The notes under the pieces: generated by a model
Databases searched by the model: none
Told to the model about the DNA's origin: nothing
Seen by the model: the letters and a program-made list of their open reading frames with translations, nothing else
Assembly (NCBI GenBank): GCA_902795275.1
Contig: CADBKQ010000004.1
Span: 1-64,000 of the forward strand
Length of the DNA: 64,000 nucleotides
Direction of reading: 5' to 3'
Origin: an uncultured Eubacteriales bacterium
GTDB taxonomy: Bacteria > Bacillota > Clostridia > Christensenellales > Aristaeellaceae
Program-made: the position numbers and the translations under genes
In this document: one piece after another, positions 42,109-50,858 of the stretch
How positions within the stretch are numbered: position 1 is the stretch's first letter
Layout of the letters: every line of letters begins with the position of its first letter

Positions 42109-44325
42109 ATGGCTGCTGCGAATCCGGGAAACGAAAATCAGATCGAAGCCGTGATCGAGGACACCATTTTCCGCAACGAGGAAAACGGTTATTCCGTGGT
42201 GGAAGCCCGCATGGGCCGCGATAAAATCACCGTCGTGGGTACGCTGCCCGCCCTCGCGGCCGGGGAACAGGTGATGCTGACCGGTGGCTGGGTAGAGCAT
42301 CCCCAGTATGGCAAGCAATGGAAAGCCGCGTCCTGCGAAGTGCGCAAGCCCACCACCCTGCTGGGCATCGAGCGTTATCTCGCCTCCGGGCTCATCCATG
42401 GCGTCGGTCCCTCCACCGCCAGGCTGCTGGTGCAGGAGTTTGGCAAAAACACCCTGGACGTTCTCTCGGAAGCCCCGGAACGCCTCACCGAGGTGCCCGG
42501 CATCGGCAGGAAGCGCGCCCAGCAAATCGCCAAATCGTTTCTGGAGCAGTACGGCGCGCGGGAAGCCATGATTTTTTTGCAGTCCTACGGGGTATCGCCC
42601 AGCCTGGCGGTGAAGATCAGCAAGCGCTACGGCGCCGCCGCCCAGCAGAAGATCCGGGAAAACCCCTACCGGCTGATCGACGACATCGAGGGCGTGGGCT
42701 TCCTGACCGCCGACCGCATCGCCCTGTCCCTGGGCATTCCCCAGGACAGCGAATACCGCCTGAAAGCGGGTATTAAATACGCTTTGCAGGAGGCCGCCAA
42801 CGGCGAAGGACACACCTACCTGCCCCGGGACGTGCTGCTGCAGCGGGCGGCCCAGGGCCTTCGCGTGTCCGGGAACCTGCTGCTGCACCAACTGGACAGT
42901 CTGCTGTTCAGCCGCGAGATCATCGCCATGGACGTGGACGGCCAGGACGCGCTGCTGCTGAGCAATTATTTCTACGCGGAAAAGGAAATCGCCCGGTATT
43001 TGAAGCTGCTCATGGGCGCGGCGCAGACCGTGATCCAGTCCGCCATCCTGGAAGAGATTCGCTTTTTTGAACGGGAAAACCATATTCAGTTCAGCGATAA
43101 CCAGCGGCTGGCTGTGTCCGAGGCGGTTCGTCGGGGCGTGGTGGTGATCACCGGCGGCCCCGGTACCGGCAAAACGACGATCATTAACTGTATGCTGTCG
43201 CTGCTTGGCAGGGATGTTTTGTTAGCCGCGCCCACAGGCCGCGCCGCCAAGCGCATGAGCGAGGCCACCGGCCACGAGGCAAAAACCCTCCACCGCCTGC
43301 TGGAATTCAACGGCGACGAGGGACATTTTCAAAAAGACGAGCAGAACCCGCTGGATTGCTCCTGCGTGATCGTGGACGAAATGAGCATGGTGGATGTGTT
43401 CCTGATGCGTTCCCTGCTGCGGGCCTTGAAACCCGGCACCAAGCTGATCATGGTGGGGGACGCCGACCAGCTTCCCTCTGTCGGCGCGGGGAACGTGCTG
43501 GGGGATATTTTAAAAAGCGGCGTTATCCCTTCCGTGCGGCTCACCGACATTTTCCGCCAGAGCGAGCAAAGCCTGATCGTGGTGAACGCCCACCGCATCA
43601 ACCATGGCGAAGCCCCGATATTAAACCAGAAGGGCAGCGACTTTTTCTTTGAGCGCCGATCCCAGCCCGAGGCCGCGGCGGAAGCCATCGTGGGCCTGTG
43701 TGCCCAGCGCCTGCCCGCGTTCCTGCGCACAGATGCTCCGGCCCGTGATATTCAAGTGCTTTCTCCCACCAAGAAAGCCGGGGCGGGGGTCTATCAGCTG
43801 AACAAGATGCTCCAGGCCACCCTGAACCCGCCGGGCCTGCGCAAGCCGCAGATTCAATATGGGGAAACGGCGTTCCGCTTGGGCGACAAGGTGATGCACG
43901 TCAAGAACAACTACCAGCTTGCCTGGAAAACCGACGGCGGCGCGGAGGGCGAGGGCGTGTTCAACGGCGACGTAGGGTTCATCACGAAGGTGGATACGGA
44001 GGACAGGATCGTGACCGTGCGCTACGATGACGAGCGGGCCGTGGAATACGACTACCAGCAGCTGGAAGAACTGGAGCTGGCTTACTGCCTGTCCGTGCAT
44101 AAGAGCCAGGGCAGCGAATTTCCCTGCGTGGTGATGCCCGTGGTGGGCGGCCCGCCGCGGCTTTTGACCCGCAATCTGTTCTATACCGCCCTGACCCGCG
44201 CCCGGAAGTTAGTCGTGCTGGTGGGCAAGGAGGAAGCCATCGCCGCCATGGTGCATAATAACCACATCGCGGCCAGGTTTACCACGCTGAGGCAAAGGCT
44301 GGAAGAAGAAATGCCGGGCAGCTGA
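42109..44325 (+). CDS. recD2: SF1B helicase RecD2
   Basis: A 738-aa 5'-3' DNA helicase of the RecD2/TraA type. The N-terminal OB-like region and helix-hairpin-helix repeats (LTEVPGIGRKRAQQIA, and IEGVGFLTADRIAL) precede the helicase core: Walker A GGPGTGKTT at about residue 349, Walker B VDEMSMVD, GDADQLPSVG, and the C-terminal SH3/UvrD_C_2 part with LSVHKSQGSEFP and TALTRAR. It works without RecBC in Firmicutes DNA repair. ATG 42109 has AGGGAGGAGGG upstream, just after its promoter; the in-frame extension to 41938 lacks homology. Confidence 0.93.
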   Translation: MAAANPGNENQIEAVIEDTIFRNEENGYSVVEARMGRDKITVVGTLPALAAGEQVMLTGGWVEHPQYGKQWKAASCEVRKPTTLLGIERYLASGLIHGVGPSTARLLVQEFGKNTLDVLSEAPERLTEVPGIGRKRAQQIAKSFLEQYGAREAMIFLQSYGVSPSLAVKISKRYGAAAQQKIRENPYRLIDDIEGVGFLTADRIALSLGIPQDSEYRLKAGIKYALQEAANGEGHTYLPRDVLLQRAAQGLRVSGNLLLHQLDSLLFSREIIAMDVDGQDALLLSNYFYAEKEIARYLKLLMGAAQTVIQSAILEEIRFFERENHIQFSDNQRLAVSEAVRRGVVVITGGPGTGKTTIINCMLSLLGRDVLLAAPTGRAAKRMSEATGHEAKTLHRLLEFNGDEGHFQKDEQNPLDCSCVIVDEMSMVDVFLMRSLLRALKPGTKLIMVGDADQLPSVGAGNVLGDILKSGVIPSVRLTDIFRQSEQSLIVVNAHRINHGEAPILNQKGSDFFFERRSQPEAAAEAIVGLCAQRLPAFLRTDAPARDIQVLSPTKKAGAGVYQLNKMLQATLNPPGLRKPQIQYGETAFRLGDKVMHVKNNYQLAWKTDGGAEGEGVFNGDVGFITKVDTEDRIVTVRYDDERAVEYDYQQLEELELAYCLSVHKSQGSEFPCVVMPVVGGPPRLLTRNLFYTALTRARKLVVLVGKEEAIAAMVHNNHIAARFTTLRQRLEEEMPGS

Positions 44326-44397
44326 AATGCGGCGTTTTTTGATCACGTTCGGCAAAGGCTTGATATTGATTTGAGGAAACAGGGAGGGGGCATTCCG

Positions 44398-45315
44398 TTG
44401 GACAGTCTTGTCAATCTGGTGCTGCTCTTTTTCTCATATTCTTTCCTGGGCTGGTGTATTGAAGTCACCCTGAAATACATCCAATACCATCGCTTCATCA
44501 ACCGCGGCTTCTTTACCGGCCCCATCTGCCCGATTTACGGGACGGGCGCTGTTTTGATCACCGTCGTTGTAGGCGGCCTGGCCCCGCTGGAGCGTTCCTA
44601 CGGCACTACCTTCGCTATCTCTTTTTTGCTTTGCGGCCTGGTGGAATACCTTACCAGCTACCTGATGGAGAAACGCTTCCACGCCCGCTGGTGGGATTAC
44701 AGCCAGAAGCCTATGAATCTGCACGGAAGGGTCTGGATCGGCAATCTGATTCTGTTCGGCCTTGGCGGCGTGGCCATTATCCACCTGATCAATCCGCCCC
44801 TGAACCGCCTTTTCTCGCTGATTTCCCCGCAAACCAGGCAAATCCTGTGCGCCGGATTCTTGGCCGTATTCCTGGCGGATTATGCGGTCACTCACTTCGT
44901 GCTCAAGCTGGTCAAGACGGGAATTGAACACAGCGAAGCGGACAACACCGAAGAAATCAATCGGGAAATACGGCTCCTTCTCAGCGACAGGAATATTTTC
45001 TACCGCCGTTTTGCGGATGCGTATCCGGAGGTCATTTATCGTACTGAGCGAATCAACGCGCGTCTTGCCGCCATCCGCGCGGAAACCGAACGGCTCCGGA
45101 AAGAGGCCGAACAAAGGATGGAGCCTGCCGGCTTGATCAAGAGCGCCATCATCGAAAACCAGGACAAGCTGATTGGCATGCTGTACCACGAGGGCAGCGC
45201 GACCCCGGAAATGAAGGAACTGAAAGCCGCCATCGAAGCCGATCAGAAACGTCTCCAGTCCCGGCCGCTTTCAAAGATTGAAAGCCTGAGGACACGAAAT
45301 GATCAGGAAGCGTAA
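44398..45315 (+). CDS. CmpB-family membrane protein (putative ABC permease)
   Basis: A 305-aa protein with about five N-terminal transmembrane helices (VNLVLLFFSYSFLGWCIEV, GFFTGPICPIYGTGAV) and a C-terminal soluble, coiled-coil-prone tail (RINARLAAIRAETERLRKEA). The FLGWxxE and GPIxPIYG motifs define the CmpB/PF06541 family, annotated as putative ABC permease without proof. TTG 44398 is chosen because GGGAGGGGG lies just upstream. Confidence 0.78.
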   Translation: MDSLVNLVLLFFSYSFLGWCIEVTLKYIQYHRFINRGFFTGPICPIYGTGAVLITVVVGGLAPLERSYGTTFAISFLLCGLVEYLTSYLMEKRFHARWWDYSQKPMNLHGRVWIGNLILFGLGGVAIIHLINPPLNRLFSLISPQTRQILCAGFLAVFLADYAVTHFVLKLVKTGIEHSEADNTEEINREIRLLLSDRNIFYRRFADAYPEVIYRTERINARLAAIRAETERLRKEAEQRMEPAGLIKSAIIENQDKLIGMLYHEGSATPEMKELKAAIEADQKRLQSRPLSKIESLRTRNDQEA

Positions 45316-45385
45316 TCATCACGATATGACCCGAATTGCGACTGCGCAGCGCAGAACGCGTTCAAGACGAAAGGAGCCCTGAATA

Positions 45386-46156
45386 ATGAAAGCAATCCCG
45401 GAAGCGTATCTGGCCCCCTGTTCCAAGCCCGGCACGGTGGTTTCCCTGCCCTACGGAAAGAAATTCATCCTGCTTTACACGCCCGCCGCGCCCGCGTCGC
45501 GCATTCTGTACCTGATTCACGGCGGCGGCGGGAATCAATACGCCTTCTTTTGTCCTCACTTTCTCCATATGATCGACCACATGATCGCGGAGGGCGTGAT
45601 GCCGCCAGTCTATATGGTGTCGCCCTGCTTCTACGACCCGGACGAAAACGACAAAACGCCCTCTTCCTCCGGCCGTGCGGTGGCGAAGTTCTGCGAAGAG
45701 CTGCGCGGCGAGATCATTCCCCTGGCGGAAGGCCATATCGGACGGACGTTCACCCGGAACGAGCGGCTTATCAGCGGCTTTTCCATGGGCGGCGTGACCA
45801 CCTGGTACGCTTTCCTGCAAGCCCTCGACCTGTTCGCCGCTTTCCTGCCCCTCAGCGGCGACTGCTGGGCGTTCGGTGAAAAGGGCGGCGGCAGCCACCC
45901 GGCGGAAACCGCCGCGAAGCTGGCCGAAACCGCGAAGGAAAGCGGGCTGGATTTCTATATTCACGCCATCACGGGAGACCGGGACATTGCGTTCCCCAAC
46001 CTGGACGCCCAGATGCAGGCCATGAAACAATACCCGGAGGCGTTCGGAAAGCGCGTGGATTACGACGTGATGCCCGGCGGCGTGCACGATTATGAAACGA
46101 TCTTCCGCTACCTCTATAACGCGCTGCCCCCTGTGGCGGGAGAATCAAGGCAATGA
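45386..46156 (+). CDS. Alpha/beta-hydrolase esterase
   Basis: A 256-aa esterase D-like hydrolase: oxyanion region LIHGGGGNQYAF, nucleophile elbow GFSMGG, and the final histidine in GGVHDYETIF. It resembles cytosolic feruloyl/acetyl esterases of polysaccharide loci. No signal peptide, so it acts on imported esters. It overlaps the next gene (ATGA) and shares an operon direction with the GH53 galactanase downstream. Confidence 0.85.
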   Translation: MKAIPEAYLAPCSKPGTVVSLPYGKKFILLYTPAAPASRILYLIHGGGGNQYAFFCPHFLHMIDHMIAEGVMPPVYMVSPCFYDPDENDKTPSSSGRAVAKFCEELRGEIIPLAEGHIGRTFTRNERLISGFSMGGVTTWYAFLQALDLFAAFLPLSGDCWAFGEKGGGSHPAETAAKLAETAKESGLDFYIHAITGDRDIAFPNLDAQMQAMKQYPEAFGKRVDYDVMPGGVHDYETIFRYLYNALPPVAGESRQ

Positions 46157-46641
46157 CTGTACTGTATACCGCGGAAGAAACGGAGAGGCAGAAGCGCCGG
46201 GCAAAATGGAGCGGCGCGGCAGCATGGACGGCGCTGGCCCTGGGCTGGCTGGCCTGCGCCGTGCTGTGCTTTTTCGTGCGCACGGGCAACGCGAAAGACA
46301 TGCTGTTCCTGATCATCGGCCTGGCTACGGTGTCCGGGTGGATATTCATCCTGCTGCGGCAGATGGTCTATGTCCCCGCCCACGCGGAAGCGCACCACAT
46401 GGCGGGTATCCTGGCGGATGAAAACAAAGAAGAATTTGAAGGCGTCCTGCGACTTTCTCCCGGCGGGTTCCAAATCCCCAAAAGCATCATCGTGAAGAAA
46501 GCCCATATCCAACAGGGCGAGGAAACAGTCACGCTGAATGTGGATGCCAGCCTGGCCCGCCGCCTGCCGCCGGAGGGCGCGCTTGTGCGGGTGGAGACCG
46601 TCAGAAAGTACATCACGGCTTTCGAGGTGCGCCATGCGTAA
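46153..46641 (+). CDS. Two-helix membrane protein of unknown function
   Basis: A 162-aa protein with two adjacent transmembrane segments (AAWTALALGWLACAVLCFFV; MLFLIIGLATVSGWIFILL), then a cytosolic or surface beta domain of about 90 residues. I recognise no family. It is coupled to the esterase by a 4-nt overlap and to the next gene by an 8-nt overlap, suggesting that the two small proteins work together. Confidence 0.7.
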   Translation: MTVLYTAEETERQKRRAKWSGAAAWTALALGWLACAVLCFFVRTGNAKDMLFLIIGLATVSGWIFILLRQMVYVPAHAEAHHMAGILADENKEEFEGVLRLSPGGFQIPKSIIVKKAHIQQGEETVTLNVDASLARRLPPEGALVRVETVRKYITAFEVRHA

Positions 46642-47179
46642 CATCAAACGATTCTTTTCGCTGATTCCAGCGCTGGTTCTGTGGCTCATGCTGTCGGCGC
46701 TGGTGTGGGGCTTTGTGTTCACCCGCATCACCGACACCGACCCCGCCCACAAAATTTCCTTATTCATCGACACCCAGGTGACTGACGCCACGGGGCTGGC
46801 GGTAAAGCTGGAAGAAGGACTGGGCGGGAATATCAAAATGGTGAAAGTCCATCCCTTCACCTACGCCATGCTGGATGGGGAACAGCTGAAAGCCGCCGAC
46901 CTGTTCATCATCCGGGCCGACCACATGGAAACCTATGGCGATTGGCTGACGCCCCTGCCGGAGGAAATCAGGGAGGACGATGCCTGGGGCGTCCGGGCGT
47001 ATGACGTGGAAAGCAAATCCGGCATTGCCTCCGACAGCATCAACTACCGGCCTTTGGGCGAACCGGAAACGGATTATTATCTCTGCTTCGGCAACCAGTC
47101 CAGGCACAATCAATCCCTTGAAAACGCCGTGGACAACGCCGCCCTGGACGCGGCGAACCTGCTTCTGAACCTGCGATAA
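46634..47179 (+). CDS. Membrane-anchored protein of unknown function
   Basis: A 181-aa protein with one N-terminal hydrophobic segment (FSLIPALVLWLMLSALVWGF) that can act as a signal anchor, and an extracytoplasmic domain (KISLFIDTQVTDATGLAVKL, then ADLFIIRADHMETYGDW) with the feel of a ligand-binding fold. Unrecognised. ATG 46634 overlaps the previous gene. Next to GH53. Confidence 0.65.
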   Translation: MRNIKRFFSLIPALVLWLMLSALVWGFVFTRITDTDPAHKISLFIDTQVTDATGLAVKLEEGLGGNIKMVKVHPFTYAMLDGEQLKAADLFIIRADHMETYGDWLTPLPEEIREDDAWGVRAYDVESKSGIASDSINYRPLGEPETDYYLCFGNQSRHNQSLENAVDNAALDAANLLLNLR

Positions 47180-47192
47180 GGAGGAGAAAACC

Positions 47193-48944
47193 ATGAAGGG
47201 AAGAACCGTTGCTCTGCTGCTGGCGCTGCTTTTGCTGCTGCCGATGAACGTGCTGGGTGAATCCAGCCTGTATGTGAAGAAGGTGGACAACCTGCCGGAG
47301 GACTTCATCTTCGGCATGGACATTTCCAGCGTGATTGCCGAGGAAAACAGCGGCGTAAAGTATTACGGCTTCGACGGCCAGGAGCAGGACTTGCTGAAGA
47401 TCCTGGCGGACAGCGGCATCACCCACATCCGCGTGCGGGTGTGGAACCATCCTTACGACGCCCAGGGCCGGGGCTTCGGCGGCGGCAACTGCGACATCGA
47501 AACCGCCCTCGCCATCGGCAAGCGCGCGGCGAAGTACGGCCTCCGGCTGATTGTGGACTTCCACTACTCCGACTTCTGGGCTGACCCCGGCAAGCAGATG
47601 GTTCCCCTGGCCTGGAAGGATATGAATATGGAAGAAAAAACCGAAGCGCTGTACCAATTTACGAAAGAAAGCCTCGCCTTGCTGCGGGACGGCGGCGTGG
47701 ACGTGGCCATGGTGCAGGTGGGCAACGAAACCACCAGCGGGCTGTGCGGGGAAACCGACTGGGGCAGGATTACCCGGCTCATGAAAGCGGGCATCCGGGC
47801 CGTCCGCGAAACCTGCCCCGACGCCCTGACCGCACTCCATTTCACCGACCCGCAGAACACCGGCAATTATGCCTGGTACGCCCAGACGCTGGCGGATTAC
47901 GGGGTGGATTACGACGTGTTCGCCTCCTCCTATTATCCCTACTGGCACGGCGACCTGGACAATCTGGCCGCGGTGCTGAGCCAGGTGGCGGAAACCTACG
48001 GAAAGCGCGTGATGGTCATGGAAACCTCCTGGGCCTATACCGGCGAGGATACCGACTTTTCCGGCAACACCATCAGCGACGAAAGCGCGGTGGAGAAGCG
48101 GTATCCCTATTCCGTCCAGGGCCAGGTGAACAGCCTGCGGGACATTGCGGACACCCTGGTGAACCGCACCAAAAACGCCATCGGCATGGTCTACTGGGAA
48201 GGCGCCTGGATCACCGTGGGCGGCGCGTCCAGGAAAGAGAACAGCAAGCTCTGGGAACAGTACGGCTCCGGCTGGGCGTCCAGCTATGCTTCCGCCTATG
48301 ACCCCAACGACGCTGGCCAGTATTACGGCGGCAGCGCCGTGGACAACCAGGCGTTCTTTGACCCGTCGGGCCATCCCCTGGAATCCCTGAAAGTATTCAA
48401 ACTGATGCGCAGCGGGTACGGTGAACCAGCTGAAACAGAACAGCCGGAAGAAGCAAAGACGACGGGCGGGGAAGAAGCGCCGGTCAACTACATCCGCGAC
48501 CCCAGCTTCGAGGACGGCGGCGAGGGATGGACATTCCACGACCTGCGGCACGCTGACCAGCTATATGTGGAGGACAAGAAGAACGATTCCCTGACCGGCA
48601 CGAAGCACGCCCACTTCTGGAGCGCCGCGCAGAACAGCGTGGAATTTACCCTGGAGCAGCAGGTGGACGGCCTGCCCGAAGGGAAATTTTCCTTCTCCAT
48701 TTCCATCATGGGCGGCGACGCCGGGGAGTACGAAGCTTACGCTTTCGTGAAGCTCAACGGGGAAACCGCCGCCACCGCGCCGCTGAAAATCACTTCCTGG
48801 AAAAACTGGGACACCGGCATTATTCCTGAGTTTTACCATCCCGCCAATGCGGATGTGGTGGTCGGCGTCTATGTGAAATGCCAAGGTGCGGGCGCGGGCG
48901 CCTGGGGCAAGATCGATGACGCGATGCTCACTTTTGTTCGGTAA
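47193..48944 (+). CDS. Secreted GH53 endo-beta-1,4-galactanase with C-terminal binding module
   Basis: A 583-aa arabinogalactan endo-galactanase. Signal peptide, then the GH53 TIM barrel: FIFGMDISSV, THIRVRVWNHPYD, DFHYSDFWADP, acid/base Glu in VQVGNETTSG (about residue 180), nucleophile Glu in METSWAYT (about 277). The C-terminal 140 residues, after a short acidic linker, form a carbohydrate-binding jelly roll (YIRDPSFEDGGEGWTF ... GKIDDAMLTFV) like the CBM61/CBM4 type. It cuts type I galactan outside the cell; the MalE-type importer downstream would take up the fragments. Confidence 0.92.
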   Translation: MKGRTVALLLALLLLLPMNVLGESSLYVKKVDNLPEDFIFGMDISSVIAEENSGVKYYGFDGQEQDLLKILADSGITHIRVRVWNHPYDAQGRGFGGGNCDIETALAIGKRAAKYGLRLIVDFHYSDFWADPGKQMVPLAWKDMNMEEKTEALYQFTKESLALLRDGGVDVAMVQVGNETTSGLCGETDWGRITRLMKAGIRAVRETCPDALTALHFTDPQNTGNYAWYAQTLADYGVDYDVFASSYYPYWHGDLDNLAAVLSQVAETYGKRVMVMETSWAYTGEDTDFSGNTISDESAVEKRYPYSVQGQVNSLRDIADTLVNRTKNAIGMVYWEGAWITVGGASRKENSKLWEQYGSGWASSYASAYDPNDAGQYYGGSAVDNQAFFDPSGHPLESLKVFKLMRSGYGEPAETEQPEEAKTTGGEEAPVNYIRDPSFEDGGEGWTFHDLRHADQLYVEDKKNDSLTGTKHAHFWSAAQNSVEFTLEQQVDGLPEGKFSFSISIMGGDAGEYEAYAFVKLNGETAATAPLKITSWKNWDTGIIPEFYHPANADVVVGVYVKCQGAGAGAWGKIDDAMLTFVR

Positions 48945-48997
48945 TATCTTCCCGGTATTTCTGTACATTTTTCATACAAAACTACCAAAAATTATGC

Positions 48998-49026
48998 TTG
49001 ACAAACGGGGTTTTGAAATGTAAAAT
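48998..49026 (+). promoter_or_regulatory. Strong promoter of the MalEFG-like operon
   Basis: TTGACA (48998-49003), 17-bp spacer, TAAAAT (49021-49026), about 100 bp before the binding-protein gene, leaving a long leader. Confidence 0.85.
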
Positions 49027-49124
49027 ACTGTTTGAAAAAAGGTCAAATCAGTTTGTGCTGTGGAGGATTTCATAGCCGTGTTTGGCCTTCAAAGAATTTT
49101 ATAACCAGAAAGGATGTATGTACC

Positions 49125-50612
49125 ATGAAAAAGTTCCTGGCTATCGCGCTGGCGCTGGTCATGACGCTGTCCCTGATGGGCACCGCGCTGGCAGGCGACC
49201 TGGCAGGCACCTATGACATCAAGGTTTGGGTGGCTGAAAAGGCCGTGGATCTGACCAAACAGCAGATCGACAACTTCAACAAGACCAACGACGCGGGCAT
49301 CACCTTTAACGCCACGGTGGAAGCCGTGTCCGAAGCGGATGCCGGCACCAACATGATCACCGACGTGGAAGCCGGCGGCGACCTGTACTGCTTCGCGCAG
49401 GACCAGTTCGCCCGTCTGGTGCAGGCCGGCGCGCTGGCCAAGCTGGGCAAGAAGGCCGCTGACACCGTCATCGCCAACAACGACGCGGGCACCGTGGCCG
49501 CCGCCACCTCCGGCGACACCCTGTACGCTTACCCGCTGACCAGCGACAACGGCTACTTCATGTACTATGACAAGTCCGTCATCCCCGAAGAGGATGTGGA
49601 CTCCCTGGAAGCCCTGATCGCCGACTGCGAAAAGGCCCAGAAGTACTTCGCCATGGAAACCAACACCTCCGCCTGGTACCTGGCCGCCTTCTTCTTCGGC
49701 ACCGGCTGCGTGTCCGAATGGGTGACCGACAACGACGGTTCCTTCATCGAAGTGCATGACACCTTCAACAGCCCCCAGGGCCTGATTGCCGCCAAGGGCC
49801 TCAAGAAACTGGTGGATTCTCCTTTCAGCCTCAGCTCCTCCGAAGCTTCCGCCTTCGCCTCTGACGCCGCCGTGGTGGTCACCGGTATCTGGGCTTATGA
49901 AGACATCGCCAAGATGCTGGGCGACAACATGGGCGTGACCGACCTGCCCTCCTTCGAGGTGGACGGCCAGCAGTATCACATCGGCTCCTTCAACGGCTGC
50001 AAGCTGCTGGGCGTGAAGCCCCAGGAAGACGCCGTGAAGGCCGCCGCGCTGCATCGCCTGGCTCAGTACCTGACCGGCGAAGAATGCCAGATGGAGCGCT
50101 TTGAAGCCCTGAGCTGGGGCCCCTCCAACGTGGCCGCCCAGGCTTCCGACGCCGTGCAGGCCAACCCCGGCCTGGCCGCCCTCATCAAGCAGGCTCCCTA
50201 CTCCGTGCCCCAGGGCCAGATTCACGGCTCCTGGTGGGACATCGGCAAGGTTATCGCTGACGACGTGAAGGCCGCCACAGACGAAGCGGGCCTGCAGGCC
50301 GCTCTGGACAACTACACCGACAAGATTTCCGCCCTGTTCACCATGAGCGACGACGTGAAGTTCGGCTGGACCGTGATCGGCGCGGTGGCTGGCTCCATGT
50401 GGGATAAGGACTTCCCCATGACCAAGGTTTCCGCTTCCGAATGGAAGAGCGACGAAGCCTTTGAAATGGACGCCGGCACCGAATTCAAGGTCCGCCAGGG
50501 CCTGAGCTGGGACAACAACTTCCCGGCCGACAACTTCAAGGTGGAAGAAGCGGGCACCTACTTCGTCATCTTCAACGAATCCACCGGCGAAGTCTCCATC
50601 TCCGCTGAATAA
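49125..50612 (+). CDS. MalE-like sugar-binding protein with C-terminal beta domain
   Basis: A 495-aa exported binding protein: signal peptide (KKFLAIALALVMTLSLMGTALA), then a family-1 solute-binding fold of the maltodextrin/galactan type (YDIKVWVAEKAVDLTKQQID). The last 70 residues (MWDKDFPMTKVSASEWKSDE, then FEMDAGTEFKVRQGLSWDNN) look like the SusE/X25-type starch-binding beta module, an unusual fusion for a binding protein. No lipobox. ATG 49125 with AAAGGA upstream; the frame open from 49032 lies in the leader. It is followed by a terminator, usual for over-expressed binding proteins. Confidence 0.85.
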   Translation: MKKFLAIALALVMTLSLMGTALAGDLAGTYDIKVWVAEKAVDLTKQQIDNFNKTNDAGITFNATVEAVSEADAGTNMITDVEAGGDLYCFAQDQFARLVQAGALAKLGKKAADTVIANNDAGTVAAATSGDTLYAYPLTSDNGYFMYYDKSVIPEEDVDSLEALIADCEKAQKYFAMETNTSAWYLAAFFFGTGCVSEWVTDNDGSFIEVHDTFNSPQGLIAAKGLKKLVDSPFSLSSSEASAFASDAAVVVTGIWAYEDIAKMLGDNMGVTDLPSFEVDGQQYHIGSFNGCKLLGVKPQEDAVKAAALHRLAQYLTGEECQMERFEALSWGPSNVAAQASDAVQANPGLAALIKQAPYSVPQGQIHGSWWDIGKVIADDVKAATDEAGLQAALDNYTDKISALFTMSDDVKFGWTVIGAVAGSMWDKDFPMTKVSASEWKSDEAFEMDAGTEFKVRQGLSWDNNFPADNFKVEEAGTYFVIFNESTGEVSISAE

Positions 50613-50665
50613 TCGAAACGGTATTGCTTGATTGACCCAATCCAGCAATCGGTAAAAACCGGACC

Positions 50666-50702
50666 GGCCGGGGCCAATTCCGATTGGCTCCGGCCCTTTT
50701 CT
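50666..50702 (+). terminator. Intra-operon terminator after the binding protein
   Basis: GGCCGGGGCCAAT (50666-50678), TCCG, ATTGGCTCCGGCC (50683-50695), then CTTTTC. It would limit read-through to the permeases. Confidence 0.85.
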
Positions 50703-50711
50703 TTCAAAAAA

Positions 50712-50833
50712 GTAGGAAGTAGGAGGCAGGAAGTAGGAGGTTTATAGAGTGGATGCGCCGGCTGTAACCCGCAGTTATTTCCGGAAAGCAGCAGCAAAAT
50801 AAACCTCCTACCTTCTACCTCATACCTCCTACC
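50712..50833. repeat. Heptamer repeat pair C (GTAGGAA type)
   Basis: Left arm 50712-50745 has AGTAGGA-type units; the right arm 50799-50833 is the complement (CCTCCTACC and CTTCTACCT units). The arms can pair over about 30 bp across a 53-nt loop. Confidence 0.85.
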
Positions 50834-50858
50834 TGATCAAAAGGAGTGTATCGAGGGC

